Positions 44,061-52,903 of a DNA stretch of 64,000 nt are shown piece by piece (position 1 is the stretch's first letter; each line of letters begins with the position of its first letter). The DNA comes from an uncultured Acidobacteriaceae bacterium (GTDB lineage Bacteria > Acidobacteriota > Terriglobia > Terriglobales > Acidobacteriaceae). The DNA is taken from positions 62,001-126,000 of the forward strand of contig CAINJJ010000009.1 of NCBI GenBank assembly GCA_903849645.1, given 5' to 3'. Under the pieces are notes generated by a model that was given only the letters and a program-made list of their open reading frames with translations, ran no database searches and was not told where the DNA came from. The position numbers and the translations under genes are program-made.

Positions 44061-46592
44061 CTATCGCTGGTTTGTAGCCTTTGCCGGATCGGCGTCAGGA
44101 GGCAACGCTGGCTTGACGGCGCCGCCAGGCTTGGCAGTAGCAGTCGCCGGCGGCAGCGCGGGTTTGACGGATGTTTTGGGCGCGGGAGCCACTTTGGCTG
44201 GAGCCGGCAACGGCGCGCCCACGGGCTGAGCCACGGGGGCCAGGAAGCCCTTTGCGACAGGGGGCTTGAGGACCGTTCCCGGTGTGGTTGCCTGCTGGGC
44301 GGCTATCGGCGTTTTCGCCGTCGCTGAGGGCGCGGTTCCAGGCTTGGTGGGCACGGCAGCCGCGGCCTTGAGCAACGCGCTCTCCTTCTCCTCTCCCAGA
44401 AACTTCTCGTCGTCCTTGCCCACAATGGCGGCGCGCATCCAGGTCATCCAGATAGGGAGCGCGGCCTTGGCGCCGGTCTCCTTTTCGCCCAGGGGCTGAC
44501 GGCTGTCAAAGCCCACCCACACGCCGCAGGTCACCGAGGGCGAGAAGCCGAGAAACCAGGCATCGGTGTAGTCGCTCGTGGTGCCGGTCTTGCCGCCGAC
44601 CGGGTGCTTGAGCTGCGCCGCGGCGGCTCCGGTGCCGTGTTGCGTGACGGCCTGCAGCAGCGTCATCATGGTGCGCGCCGTGGGCTGGCTGATCACTTCG
44701 TTCACTGCAGGCGTGTCTTCCCAGAGCGTGATGCCATCGGCGTTGGAGACCTTCCGAATCAGCCTCGGCTGCACGCGGAGGCCGTCGTTGGGGAAGACGG
44801 CGTAGCTGGCCACCTGCTCCTCCAGCGTGATCTCCACTGCTCCAAGCGCCACCGGCAGATAGGCCGGAATGTTGGAGGTGACTCCGAAGCGGTGAGCCAC
44901 CTCGATGACCTTGTGGATGCCCACGTGCGCGGCCAGCTTGAGCGCGGGAATGTTGCGCGACTCCGCGAAGGCGTTGATGAGCGTCATCCGGCCCTTGAAG
45001 TCGTTTTCGTAGTTGTGCGGCGTATAGCTGCCAAAGCTGACCGGACCGTCCACAATGGTGTCGTCGGGCAAGGCGCCGTCTTCCACCGCGGCGGTGTAGA
45101 CGTAGGGCTTGAAACTGGAGCCGGTCTGCCGCTCGGCCTGCGTGGCGCGGTTAAACTGCGACAGCGCGTAGTCGCGCCCGCCGACCATGGCGAGCACGTC
45201 GCCCGTGGCGTTGTCGATGGCCAACAGGGAGCCCTCCGCCCCGGAATCCTGCTCCAGGGTCGCGCGGCGGGCGCGGCCTTCCAGGGTATCGGCCAGGTGG
45301 AGGTAGACCACATCTCCGGGCTTGACCAGCGCGTCTGCGAAGCGCTGCCCCGTCCACTGCCAGTCCTCGGGCAGCAGAACCACCTCAACGGAGCCGACCC
45401 GGGCGTGTATCTCCAGGGGCAGCACGCGGGTAACGATAGCGTGCACGTAGTCGCCGGGGCCGGTCTTCATGGCCCAGTCCGGATGCCTGTACTCCTCGAT
45501 CGTCAACCCTTCCGTGATCACGTTTTCGAGCCTTCCGGGCTGTCCGGGGGCGACCCAGCCCCGGCGGCGCTCATAGGTGGCGAGCCCATCCAGCACGGCG
45601 CGATTGGCGACCCGCTGCAGGTCCATGTCCAGCGTGGTCTGGACGCGCAGCCCGGCCTCGTGGACCTCCTCGGTGCCGAAGCGCTTTTCCAATTCGCGCC
45701 GCACCTCCTCCTGAAACCACGGGGCCACGGACATCTCCGGCTGGGCAATGTGCAGGCCGAGCGGTGCGTTGCGCGCCTGTTCCGCCTGCGCGTGCGAGAT
45801 CACCCGGTCAGACTCCATCTCGGTGAGCACAAGGTTGCGCCGGTGGAGCGCCTTCTCCGGGTAGAGCAGCGGCGAGTATGCGACCGGGCCCTTGGGCAGC
45901 CCGGCCAGCAGCGCGGCCTCGGTCAGCGTCAGGTCCCTGGCGTGCTTTGAGAAGTAGAACCCCGAGGCGGCCTCAAAGCCATACATCCCGTGGCCGAGGT
46001 AAATCTGGTTGCCATAGAGGGTGAATATCTGCTGCTTGGTAAAGGCCCGCTCGATCTGGATGGAGAGGTAAGCCTCCTGAATCTTGCGGCTGGCGGTGCG
46101 GTCGGCGGAGAGAAAAAGATTGCGGGCCAGTTGCATGGTGAGCGTGGAGGCCCCCTGCGAGCGCCCATGGCTGCGCAGGTCGTGCCACAGGGCGCCCACG
46201 ATGCGCAGAAAATTGATGCCGCCATGCGACTCGAAGGTCTTGTCTTCAATCGAGAGCACCGCCTGGTGCAGAACCGGCGCAAAGTCGCCGTAGTTGACGA
46301 TGATGCGGCGCTCCAGCGCAAAGGAGCCGATGACGCGGCCCTTCTGGTCGTAGAGGTCGGTTGTGGTGGAGGGCCGATAGCGCTCAAGATCATGAATCTG
46401 CGGCAGATCGACCGAGTAGACCAGCGTCAGTCCGGCCAGCGACCCGGTGGTCACAGCCAGCACCAGCAGCGCGGCAAGTGCGAGCTTGCCGGCCAGCTTG
46501 CGCCGCCTCGGCGCGGGAACCGGCTCGGATAGGGGCCGGCGGGATCGTGCGAGGGAGCGGGATTCGGAAGGCTGGGCGGGGGGTACAGCCAA
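44061..46592 (-). CDS. mrcA: Penicillin-binding protein 1A (bifunctional transglycosylase/transpeptidase)
   Basis: 843 aa. It starts at TTG 46592. One N-terminal TM helix (about 37-60) follows a basic cytoplasmic stretch. The GT51 transglycosylase domain (about 80-250) has EDKTFESHGG, QGASTLTMQLARN and KIQEAYLSIQIE. The transpeptidase domain carries SSFK, SRN and KTGT motifs intact. The enzyme polymerises lipid II glycans and crosslinks stem peptides on the periplasmic side. The last ~110 residues form an unusual Pro/Ala/Lys-rich, low-complexity tail after the KTG domain. It is a single-gene unit between the convergent ribF and the ctpA-like gene. Confidence 0.94.
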   Translation of the reverse strand: MAVPPAQPSESRSLARSRRPLSEPVPAPRRRKLAGKLALAALLVLAVTTGSLAGLTLVYSVDLPQIHDLERYRPSTTTDLYDQKGRVIGSFALERRIIVNYGDFAPVLHQAVLSIEDKTFESHGGINFLRIVGALWHDLRSHGRSQGASTLTMQLARNLFLSADRTASRKIQEAYLSIQIERAFTKQQIFTLYGNQIYLGHGMYGFEAASGFYFSKHARDLTLTEAALLAGLPKGPVAYSPLLYPEKALHRRNLVLTEMESDRVISHAQAEQARNAPLGLHIAQPEMSVAPWFQEEVRRELEKRFGTEEVHEAGLRVQTTLDMDLQRVANRAVLDGLATYERRRGWVAPGQPGRLENVITEGLTIEEYRHPDWAMKTGPGDYVHAIVTRVLPLEIHARVGSVEVVLLPEDWQWTGQRFADALVKPGDVVYLHLADTLEGRARRATLEQDSGAEGSLLAIDNATGDVLAMVGGRDYALSQFNRATQAERQTGSSFKPYVYTAAVEDGALPDDTIVDGPVSFGSYTPHNYENDFKGRMTLINAFAESRNIPALKLAAHVGIHKVIEVAHRFGVTSNIPAYLPVALGAVEITLEEQVASYAVFPNDGLRVQPRLIRKVSNADGITLWEDTPAVNEVISQPTARTMMTLLQAVTQHGTGAAAAQLKHPVGGKTGTTSDYTDAWFLGFSPSVTCGVWVGFDSRQPLGEKETGAKAALPIWMTWMRAAIVGKDDEKFLGEEKESALLKAAAAVPTKPGTAPSATAKTPIAAQQATTPGTVLKPPVAKGFLAPVAQPVGAPLPAPAKVAPAPKTSVKPALPPATATAKPGGAVKPALPPDADPAKATNQR

Positions 46593-46725
46593 GCGATTCA
46601 GGCCTCATGGCATCGTCCCCGGTTGCCGGGGAGCAGATGCTTCAGCCCAAGGCTAGCACGGAACAATCAATATGAATGGGTCGGCGCGCACTGCCGAACC
46701 ACGCCGGGCAAGGGTCGAGAACGCG

Positions 46726-46752
46726 AAAAGGCCCGGCGTTGTGAGCCGGGCC
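46726..46752 (-). terminator. Rho-independent terminator of the S41 peptidase gene
   Basis: GGCCCGGC (46730-46737) pairs with GCCGGGCC (46745-46752) across a 7-nt loop. On the minus strand it is followed by TTTT, about 28 bp after the stop codon. Confidence 0.8.
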
Positions 46753-46780
46753 ATGAATGATTCACCGGAGTGCGCGGAAC

Positions 46781-47977
46781 TTAGCTGTTTTTGGCCTTCA
46801 AAAGATCCAAGGCCTTGTTGAGGGTCTCGTCGTTCTTCGCCGCCGGGGCCTCGTCTTCTTCATCGATTGCCGGACCCACCACCACCGTCGGCACCACGGC
46901 CTCGTCCTGAATCTTCTTGCCACCGGGTGTCTGGTACTTGGCTACGGTCAGCAGCAGCGCCGCGCCGTCGGGCAGCTCCATGGTCTTCTGCACGGAGCCC
47001 TCTCCAAAGGACCGTTCACCCACCACATCGCCGCGCTTTGCGTCCTCAATGGCGGCGGCGGTCAGCTCGGCCGGGCCATAGGTGCCGCGATTGATGAGCA
47101 CAGCCAGGGGCGCATCCGTCAGGAACTTCGTCGCATCGGCGGCAAACGTCTGGCGGGGAAACTTCTGTCCTTCCAGCGCGGCCAGCGTTCCCTGTTTGAC
47201 AAAGAAGTTGGCGAGCCGCAGTCCCTGCTCTTCATCGCCGCCGGCAGAGTCGCGCAGGTCAAGCAGCACCTTGCGGCTTTTGCCCGCAGACTTGATCTTG
47301 GCGGCAATCTCGTCCACCCGGGCCAAGGTCAGGGCGCCCGGCTTGAGATAGAGAATCGTCGAGTTCTCGTATTGCTGCTCGGCCAGGCTCGGCTGGGCGC
47401 TGATGGCGCGCGTCAGGGTCAGCTTGTCCGGGTCCGCCTTGCGCGGGCGCACCACGGAGACGGTCACGGTAGTCCCCGGCTTGCCCTCCAGCAGCAGCCG
47501 GATCACCGCCAGCGACAGCTCACGGGTAGACTGTTCGCCGATGGACTCGATTACGTCACCGTCGGAGAGGTGTTCCTTGTCGGCAGGCGACCCCGGCAGC
47601 ACGCTCACAATGGTGGCGTAGCCGAACCGCTTTGACACGGTGATCCCCACCTGCGCCACGCCGGTCGACGGGCGATCCTTGTAGATCTTGTATTCGGTCG
47701 GGGTGAGGTAGCTGGAGTCGGCGTCCAGCGACTCAAGCAGCCCATGCAGCGCTCCCGTGGTCACGTCGCCGATGTTCGGCTCGGTTACATATTCGGTCTG
47801 GACCTTGCTCAGGACCTGGCGATAGACCGACATCTGGCGATAGGCGCCATCCTCCTGGCCTGCGTGAACGCCGAAGAAGCCAAACTCACCCAGGAAGAAC
47901 CCGAGGCCGAGGGCGGCAAAGATGGCCGCGGAGAGCACAAAGACAAAGCGCTGGAAGAATCGAGACACACACACCAC
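46781..47977 (-). CDS. S41-family C-terminal processing peptidase (CtpA type)
   Basis: 398 aa from GTG 47977. The exact start is uncertain: GTG 47974 and 47968 and TTG 47980 lie in the same run, and none has a strong ribosome site. After a membrane anchor or signal (about 8-30), a PDZ domain spans about 90-175 and the S41 tail-specific protease core about 185-365. The catalytic Ser sits in the GTYGPAELTAAAI region, where PAEL replaces the more usual SASEI, and the Lys in GERSFGEGSVQ(K). The Ser of the usual S-A-S-E motif is not evident, so activity needs confirmation. A Glu/Asp-rich tail closes the protein. It probably trims periplasmic proteins. Confidence 0.82.
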   Translation of the reverse strand: MVCVSRFFQRFVFVLSAAIFAALGLGFFLGEFGFFGVHAGQEDGAYRQMSVYRQVLSKVQTEYVTEPNIGDVTTGALHGLLESLDADSSYLTPTEYKIYKDRPSTGVAQVGITVSKRFGYATIVSVLPGSPADKEHLSDGDVIESIGEQSTRELSLAVIRLLLEGKPGTTVTVSVVRPRKADPDKLTLTRAISAQPSLAEQQYENSTILYLKPGALTLARVDEIAAKIKSAGKSRKVLLDLRDSAGGDEEQGLRLANFFVKQGTLAALEGQKFPRQTFAADATKFLTDAPLAVLINRGTYGPAELTAAAIEDAKRGDVVGERSFGEGSVQKTMELPDGAALLLTVAKYQTPGGKKIQDEAVVPTVVVGPAIDEEDEAPAAKNDETLNKALDLLKAKNS

Positions 47978-48347
47978 CAAGGCGGCCCCAGGGGGAAACA
48001 GGGCCTTCACCTTATAGACGCAATCATATCCCAAGGGGTTTGCGGCGGGTTTGCAGTTAAGCAAAAGGCGGAAAAGGAGAAAGCGGGAAAAATCCAAAGG
48101 CGGTTGTCCTTTGGTAACGGGAAGGCCTTGCGGCCAAGTCTCATGGATCGTTTTGTTTGACCCTGCCGTTCGCCGGGCGGACCTTTTCCGCACCGTATCG
48201 TTCGATTGTTGACAGAATCGAAATCCCGCCAAAACACGCATCTCCCCGCATTTCGCGGTTGACAGTGATTCCGCAACTTGTGAGAATAGCGCACCGCCCT
48301 TTGAAAGCAAGCGGAATCCCTCGCCACTAGCCAAATAAGGAGTAAGC
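47978..48347. other. 370-bp divergent intergenic region
   Basis: This gap lies between the S41 (minus) and second S53 (plus) genes. It is A/T-rich compared with the flanks and contains one clear promoter toward the S53 gene (listed separately) and a second TTGACA at about 48209 without a convincing -10 element. No small gene is supported. Confidence 0.5.
48259..48287 (+). promoter_or_regulatory. Sigma-70-type promoter of the second S53 peptidase gene
   Basis: TTGACA at 48259-48264, a 17-bp spacer and GAGAAT at 48282-48287, with the TSS expected near 48294. AAGGAG at 48337-48342 lies five bases before the start codon. Confidence 0.55.
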
Positions 48348-50957
48348 ATGTCAGCAAGAACAGGTTTAGCGGGTCTCACGATGCTCGCGCTCATGATGGC
48401 CGGAGCCATGAATGCCCCGGCACAGGCGCCCTCCGTGATGACGCACCACATGCACGAAGTGACCTCAACCGGCCAGCAACTGATCGGCCGGCTTCCCGCG
48501 AACCAGACGCTGCAGCTCGACCTTGTCCTGCCGCTGCGCGACCCGGAGGGCCTGGACCAATTCCTGAGCGAAGTCTACGACCCCAACAGCGCCAACTATC
48601 GCCACTTCCTCACTGTTCCGGAGTTTACCGCGCGCTTTGGCCCCACCCAGAAAGACTACGACGCGGTGCTTCGCTTCGCCCGGGAGAATGGCCTGGCGGT
48701 CGTAGGCGGATCCCGCGACGGCATGGAAGTGCAGGTCAAGGGCTCGGTGCTGGCCATCGAATCCGCCTTCCACGTGAACATGCAGGTCTACCGGCACCCC
48801 ACGGAAAGCCGTAACTACTTTGCGCCCGACCGCGAACCCAGCACCAACCTCCCCTTCGCGCTGTGGCACATCTCGGGTCTCGAAAACTTCTCCCTCCCGC
48901 ACCCCTTGTACCAAAAGAAAGAAGATTACGCGGCAGCCCACGGAATTCGCCCGGAGGCTGTCGTCGCGCACGCCACCACCGGCTCCGGCCCCTCGGCGTC
49001 CTTCCTCGGCAGCGATATGCGGGCAGCCTACTATGGCAGCGGCTCCCTCACTGGAGCAGGACAGAACCTCGGCCTGCTGGAGTACTACGGCACTGACCTT
49101 GCCGACCTCACCACCTATTACAAGAACATCGGCCAGACCAACACCGTGCCCATCACGCTGCTGTCCACAGACGGAACCAGCACAAGCTGCCTCGCGCCCG
49201 GATGCGACGACACCGAGCAGGAACTGGACATCACCCAGGCCCTCGGCATGGCTCCCGGTCTCGCCAGCCTGACAGTGTACGTTGGCTCCTCTGACACGGC
49301 AATCATCAGCGCCATGACCACCCACAGCCCGCTGCCCACCACCATCGGCTGCTCGTGGGGATGGACGCCGATTGATCCCAGCACACTCGACCCCTACTTC
49401 AAGAAGATGGCCGCCCAGGGGCAGAACTTCTTTGCCGCCTCAGGCGACAGTTCCACCTGGTCCAGGACCGTTACAGCCTGGCCGGCGGACGATCCCTATG
49501 TAGTTTCTGTGGGCGGCACGGACCTGGTCACCGCCAGCGCCGGCGGACCCTGGCAGTCGGAGACCGCCTGGGCAAGCAGCGGTGGCGGCATCAATGTGGA
49601 CGGCATTGCCATTCCCGCCTGGCAGCAGCTCTCAGGCGTCATCACCTCCGCCAGCAAGGGATCAACCACGCTGCGCAATGGCCCGGATGTTTCGGCCAAT
49701 GCAAATTACACCTTCTACACCTGCTCCAACCAGACCACCTGCCTGGCCAACTCCTACGGCGGCACCAGCTTTGCCGCGCCCATGTGGGCCGGTTACATCG
49801 CCCTTGTGAACCAGCAACTGGCCTCCGGCGGCTCCGCGCCCATCGGATTCCTCAACCCCACCATCTACGCGCAAAACGTAACCTCCAGTTACACAACGAA
49901 CTTCCATGACATCACCAGCGGCACCTCCGGCAGCTACTCGGCTGTGACTGGCTTCGACCTGGTCACCGGCTGGGGCAGCCCCAATGCCGGACTGCTGGCC
50001 GCCCTCACGGGAGCCGGCTCCACCCCCAACTTCACTCTGGCCGCTGCGCCCACAGCCGTCTCGGTTGTGCAGGGCAGCAATGGAACTTCCACCATCACCA
50101 CGGCCGTTTCAGGCGGATTCAGCGCGGCGGTGGCCCTCTCGGCCAGCGGCCAGCCCTCGGGCGTGACCGTCAGCTTCAGTCCCACATCGATTGCCGCTCC
50201 CGGCGCCGGAACCTCGACCGTTACATTGGCCGTGGCCTCCACCACCGCGACCGGCTCCTATCCCATCACCGTGACCGGGACCGGCGGCGGCGTAACGCAG
50301 ACGGCCACCATCACCCTGACCGTGACCGCCGCGGCCTCGCCTAACTTCACCATCTCTGCCTCACCTACCGCGGTTTCCGTGGCGCCGGGAGGCAACGGAA
50401 GCTCCACCATCACCACGGGCGCACTCAGCGGATTCAACTCCGCCATTGCGCTGTCGGCGTCCGGCCAGCCCGCGGGCGTCACCGTGAGCTTCAGCCCCGC
50501 TTCCATCGCAGCGCCGGGCACCGGCTCGTCAACGGCAACCCTCGCTGTCGCCGCCGGAACCTCGGCTGGCACCTATGCCATTACCGTTACCGGCACGGGC
50601 GGCGGAGTCACGCACACCACGACGATCAACCTGACCGTCACTGGTACGACGCCGTCCTTTGCCGTGAGCGCCTCGCCCACCGCCATCACGGTGACCAGGG
50701 GCTCCTCCGGCAAGTCCACCATCACCACAACCACAGCCGGCGGCTTCAACTCGGCCATCACACTCAAGGCGAGCGGCCAGGGCTCCTCCAACACCGTCTC
50801 CTTCAGCCCGTCCTCCATCGCAGCTCCCGGTGCGGGCACTTCCACCATGACCGTAACCGTAAGCTCACGAGCAACCAGGGGAACCCGCACCATCACCATC
50901 ACCGCGACCGGCGGCGGCATCACCCACACAACCACCGTCACCCTGACCGTGCAGTAG
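48348..50957 (+). CDS. Secreted S53 (kumamolisin-type) peptidase with three tandem Ig-like repeats
   Basis: 869 aa, ATG 48348 with AAGGAG at 48337. Signal peptide (1-26), pro-kumamolisin domain (about 35-180), S53 catalytic domain (about 220-555), then three repeats of 104-105 residues starting at Phe561, Phe666 and Phe770. Catalytic residues: Glu290 and Asp294 (Glu-x3-Asp), Asp367 in ASGDS and Ser474 in GGTSFAAP. A calcium site is expected in the FHDITSG and DLVTGWGSP segments. It is a paralogue of the S53 enzyme at 16.7 kb, but lacks that protein's C-terminal hydrophobic anchor and has more Ig-like repeats. It is expected to be an extracellular protease active at low pH. Confidence 0.93.
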   Translation: MSARTGLAGLTMLALMMAGAMNAPAQAPSVMTHHMHEVTSTGQQLIGRLPANQTLQLDLVLPLRDPEGLDQFLSEVYDPNSANYRHFLTVPEFTARFGPTQKDYDAVLRFARENGLAVVGGSRDGMEVQVKGSVLAIESAFHVNMQVYRHPTESRNYFAPDREPSTNLPFALWHISGLENFSLPHPLYQKKEDYAAAHGIRPEAVVAHATTGSGPSASFLGSDMRAAYYGSGSLTGAGQNLGLLEYYGTDLADLTTYYKNIGQTNTVPITLLSTDGTSTSCLAPGCDDTEQELDITQALGMAPGLASLTVYVGSSDTAIISAMTTHSPLPTTIGCSWGWTPIDPSTLDPYFKKMAAQGQNFFAASGDSSTWSRTVTAWPADDPYVVSVGGTDLVTASAGGPWQSETAWASSGGGINVDGIAIPAWQQLSGVITSASKGSTTLRNGPDVSANANYTFYTCSNQTTCLANSYGGTSFAAPMWAGYIALVNQQLASGGSAPIGFLNPTIYAQNVTSSYTTNFHDITSGTSGSYSAVTGFDLVTGWGSPNAGLLAALTGAGSTPNFTLAAAPTAVSVVQGSNGTSTITTAVSGGFSAAVALSASGQPSGVTVSFSPTSIAAPGAGTSTVTLAVASTTATGSYPITVTGTGGGVTQTATITLTVTAAASPNFTISASPTAVSVAPGGNGSSTITTGALSGFNSAIALSASGQPAGVTVSFSPASIAAPGTGSSTATLAVAAGTSAGTYAITVTGTGGGVTHTTTINLTVTGTTPSFAVSASPTAITVTRGSSGKSTITTTTAGGFNSAITLKASGQGSSNTVSFSPSSIAAPGAGTSTMTVTVSSRATRGTRTITITATGGGITHTTTVTLTVQ
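50020..50957 (+). repeat. Three in-gene tandem repeats of about 312-315 bp encoding Ig-like domains
   Basis: Equivalent Phe codons at 50031, 50346 and 50658 mark repeat starts 315 and 312 bp apart. Each encodes an S-A-S-P-T-A-(V/I) opening, an IAAPG(A/T)G turn and a G-GG(V/I)-T(Q/H)T end. The protein similarity is much higher than expected for unrelated domains, pointing to duplication within the gene. Confidence 0.85.
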
Positions 50958-50984
50958 CCCGGCAGCAATGAAGCGGCACAACCC

Positions 50985-51018
50985 GAGGGAGCCACGGCAC
51001 TACTGCCGTGGCTCCCTC
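50985..51018 (+). terminator. Perfect 15-bp stem-loop after the second S53 gene
   Basis: Arms 50985-50999 and 51004-51018 (GAGGGAGCCACGGCA and its complement) with a CTAC loop, 27 bp after the stop codon. There is no T run (CTCATTG follows), so it may be an RNA-stabilising hairpin or a weak terminator. Confidence 0.65.
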
Positions 51019-51085
51019 TCATTGTTGACTGGAATCAGCGTGCACTCTGTCGGCCTGTAGCAGAAGACGCCTCACTTGGAAAGTC

Positions 51086-51127
51086 TGTTGGCGGGAGGCT
51101 GGATCGAACTGCCGACCTGCGAGTTAT
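51086..51127 (-). repeat. Partial tRNA-Met copy (3' part), left border of the islet
   Basis: Bases 51089-51127 match 53394-53432, the 3' part of the intact tRNA-Met, at 36 of 39 positions and in the same orientation. The match covers the acceptor 3' strand, the full T arm and the base of the anticodon arm, then stops at the anticodon. No 5' half is present, so this cannot be a working tRNA. It looks like the second copy of an attachment site. Confidence 0.85.
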
Positions 51128-51358
51128 CTAACGCGCGTCACAAATCCAATCAACTCATTGCAAGCCGGATTGGACTCCAGAAATGCAATCAATGGATGTA
51201 AGCCTGTGACATGGCGGCCGCGAGGCTGCGCATGTGATGCTGTCAGGAAGCCGATCACGCCCGCATTTCCCCCTACCCCCGAATCGTACATTTCCTTGGA
51301 CTGGAGTGTGCACCGTGTGGCCGAAATCGATCTTGCTCTCTTGACAACTGCCAAGTTG
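51128..51358. other. 231-bp left part of the islet without a supported gene
   Basis: A/T-rich sequence between the partial tRNA copy and the lipase-like gene. An 89-codon minus-strand frame (51124-51393) overlaps the 3' end of the lipase-like gene and has no protein-like features, so it is not called. Confidence 0.5.
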
Positions 51359-52903
51359 CTACAACTGGAAACCCATGCGGAGCATCGCGCCAATCATCAA
51401 TTGCGTTGTAGCGTCTGCCTCGCTCGGCTTGCGGTAGTTCAAAATGAACCCATAATCGCCCTTTGCGCCGTTCGGCCGTTCACACCGTGTGATCAGCGGG
51501 TCGAACCACTGGGATGTCTCCAGACTGGAGAGCCTAAGTTTCGCGATCTCCTCGCCCACGGCCGAATTGCATGATACCCAGCTTTCTTGTTCGGACTTTG
51601 GATGGTCAAAAGCCCACCTGAAGACAGTCGGAAACTGCCTCTTGAAAAGGGCGCGGTGATGCGCGTTGACGAAGTAATCCGAGTCCGGTACGTACTTATC
51701 AAGACACTCCCGCACACGTTGTGGGGATTGATTCATGCCGGTGAACGTTCGAGCTGAAAAGCCGCCTTGCAAAGCCTCCTTGAGGCCGTGGCTTCTCAGA
51801 GCAAAATAGTCCTGATGGTGTGACCTGATTCCGCTGTATCTGGTTAACAAATCAGGCGGACTGAGTAGCTCGGAGAATCCTCCATAGAATTCCGTGCCAT
51901 GCTTTTGCAGGAATTCAAATGCCAGGTCCCATACGACATCTGCCACGGCGCTTACTTCCTCAGGCCCCCCTTTACGAACCTGGGTACTATGATTCCCCGG
52001 GAATGGCAAGAATGCATAGTTCGTCTGTGAAGGATGCAGGACCTCCACTCTTTCTTTATCTTGCGGCGCAAAAGCCCCGCGTCGTTCATCCATGGCGAGC
52101 GTGGCAATGTAGTTCTTCACAATGCCAGGCACTTCCTTTGTATCTTTCAGCTTCAGTCCCGCGTCCCAGCCGGCCACCGGATCCACGGCAAAGATGTTGA
52201 CCCGCAAGCCCCCATTCACGCTGCCGGTCATCATGATCTCATCCAGCTTGTTTGCGATTCGAAGACAGGTGACTGCTCCGCGGCTCCAACCCATCAGATT
52301 CAGAGTGGTCAGCCTGGGGATGTGCTTGTTTGACGTGGGGTCCATGCGGTCGAAAATGACCGCGATCGCCTCGGCGATGTTGTCATCCCACCCATATCCC
52401 GTGCCAGTCCCCTTTGATACAAAGGCGGTCGGCACCTTCTTCAGCCCACCAGGCTTATAGCCGGGCGCTTGTCCCCACCCCATGCCACCTATCGCGTGTT
52501 CAGCGAACTTCCTGCGGCCTGCCGGCGTGGAGATATCAACTCCCTGCTCCCTTTGAATGGCCTGGCGGCGTGTCAAATCCTCGAACGATTCGCCTGCGCC
52601 CGGGACCCTGTAGCGCGAGTGGGTTGTGCTGGCTGCAAGGCGCTGAGCTTCAAGTTCCATGGCTCTTAATGCTTCGCCCCGGTCTGACTTCAGAATCTTG
52701 TTCTCTCTGTCACTGTATGGGTTGTAAAACCCAGGGGTAGGATTCTTCTTCCTCTCCTCATCGCTTGTGCCCCCACTGCCCGGACCATCGAGGATGTAGC
52801 AGGATGGCGACGGCGTTCTTTTGCTGAACTCGGTTACGATCTCTCCATCCGTGCGGCTCCGGTGGGAGTTGGTGCCATGGCAATAGATCGTGAAGACAGA
52901 CAT
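51359..52903 (-). CDS. Alpha/beta hydrolase resembling T6SS Tle-type phospholipase effector domain
   Basis: 514 aa. ATG 52903 is preceded by AGGAGGAGG; a 65-codon upstream extension is rejected. The N terminus (SVFTIYCHGTN) forms the first strand and oxyanion loop of an alpha/beta hydrolase, the nucleophile elbow GWSRG (Ser207) follows NLM, and an acidic residue lies in FAVDPVAG (Asp241), as in DUF2235/Tle1-like catalytic domains. A catalytic His is expected in FPGNHS. No signal peptide, PAAR, VgrG or MIX-type N-terminal domain is present. Known relatives are antibacterial lipases delivered by type VI secretion, but no T6SS gene or immunity gene adjoins it. Lower GC than neighbours and the tRNA borders suggest transfer. 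Confidence 0.7.
   Translation of the reverse strand: MSVFTIYCHGTNSHRSRTDGEIVTEFSKRTPSPSCYILDGPGSGGTSDEERKKNPTPGFYNPYSDRENKILKSDRGEALRAMELEAQRLAASTTHSRYRVPGAGESFEDLTRRQAIQREQGVDISTPAGRRKFAEHAIGGMGWGQAPGYKPGGLKKVPTAFVSKGTGTGYGWDDNIAEAIAVIFDRMDPTSNKHIPRLTTLNLMGWSRGAVTCLRIANKLDEIMMTGSVNGGLRVNIFAVDPVAGWDAGLKLKDTKEVPGIVKNYIATLAMDERRGAFAPQDKERVEVLHPSQTNYAFLPFPGNHSTQVRKGGPEEVSAVADVVWDLAFEFLQKHGTEFYGGFSELLSPPDLLTRYSGIRSHHQDYFALRSHGLKEALQGGFSARTFTGMNQSPQRVRECLDKYVPDSDYFVNAHHRALFKRQFPTVFRWAFDHPKSEQESWVSCNSAVGEEIAKLRLSSLETSQWFDPLITRCERPNGAKGDYGFILNYRKPSEADATTQLMIGAMLRMGFQL

Noticed and set aside
51086-51127. Possible second tRNA gene
   Set aside because: Only the 3' half of a tRNA is present; no D arm or acceptor 5' strand, so it is a partial copy.
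51359-52903. A type VI secretion locus
   Set aside because: No tss, hcp, vgrG or PAAR genes anywhere in the window.
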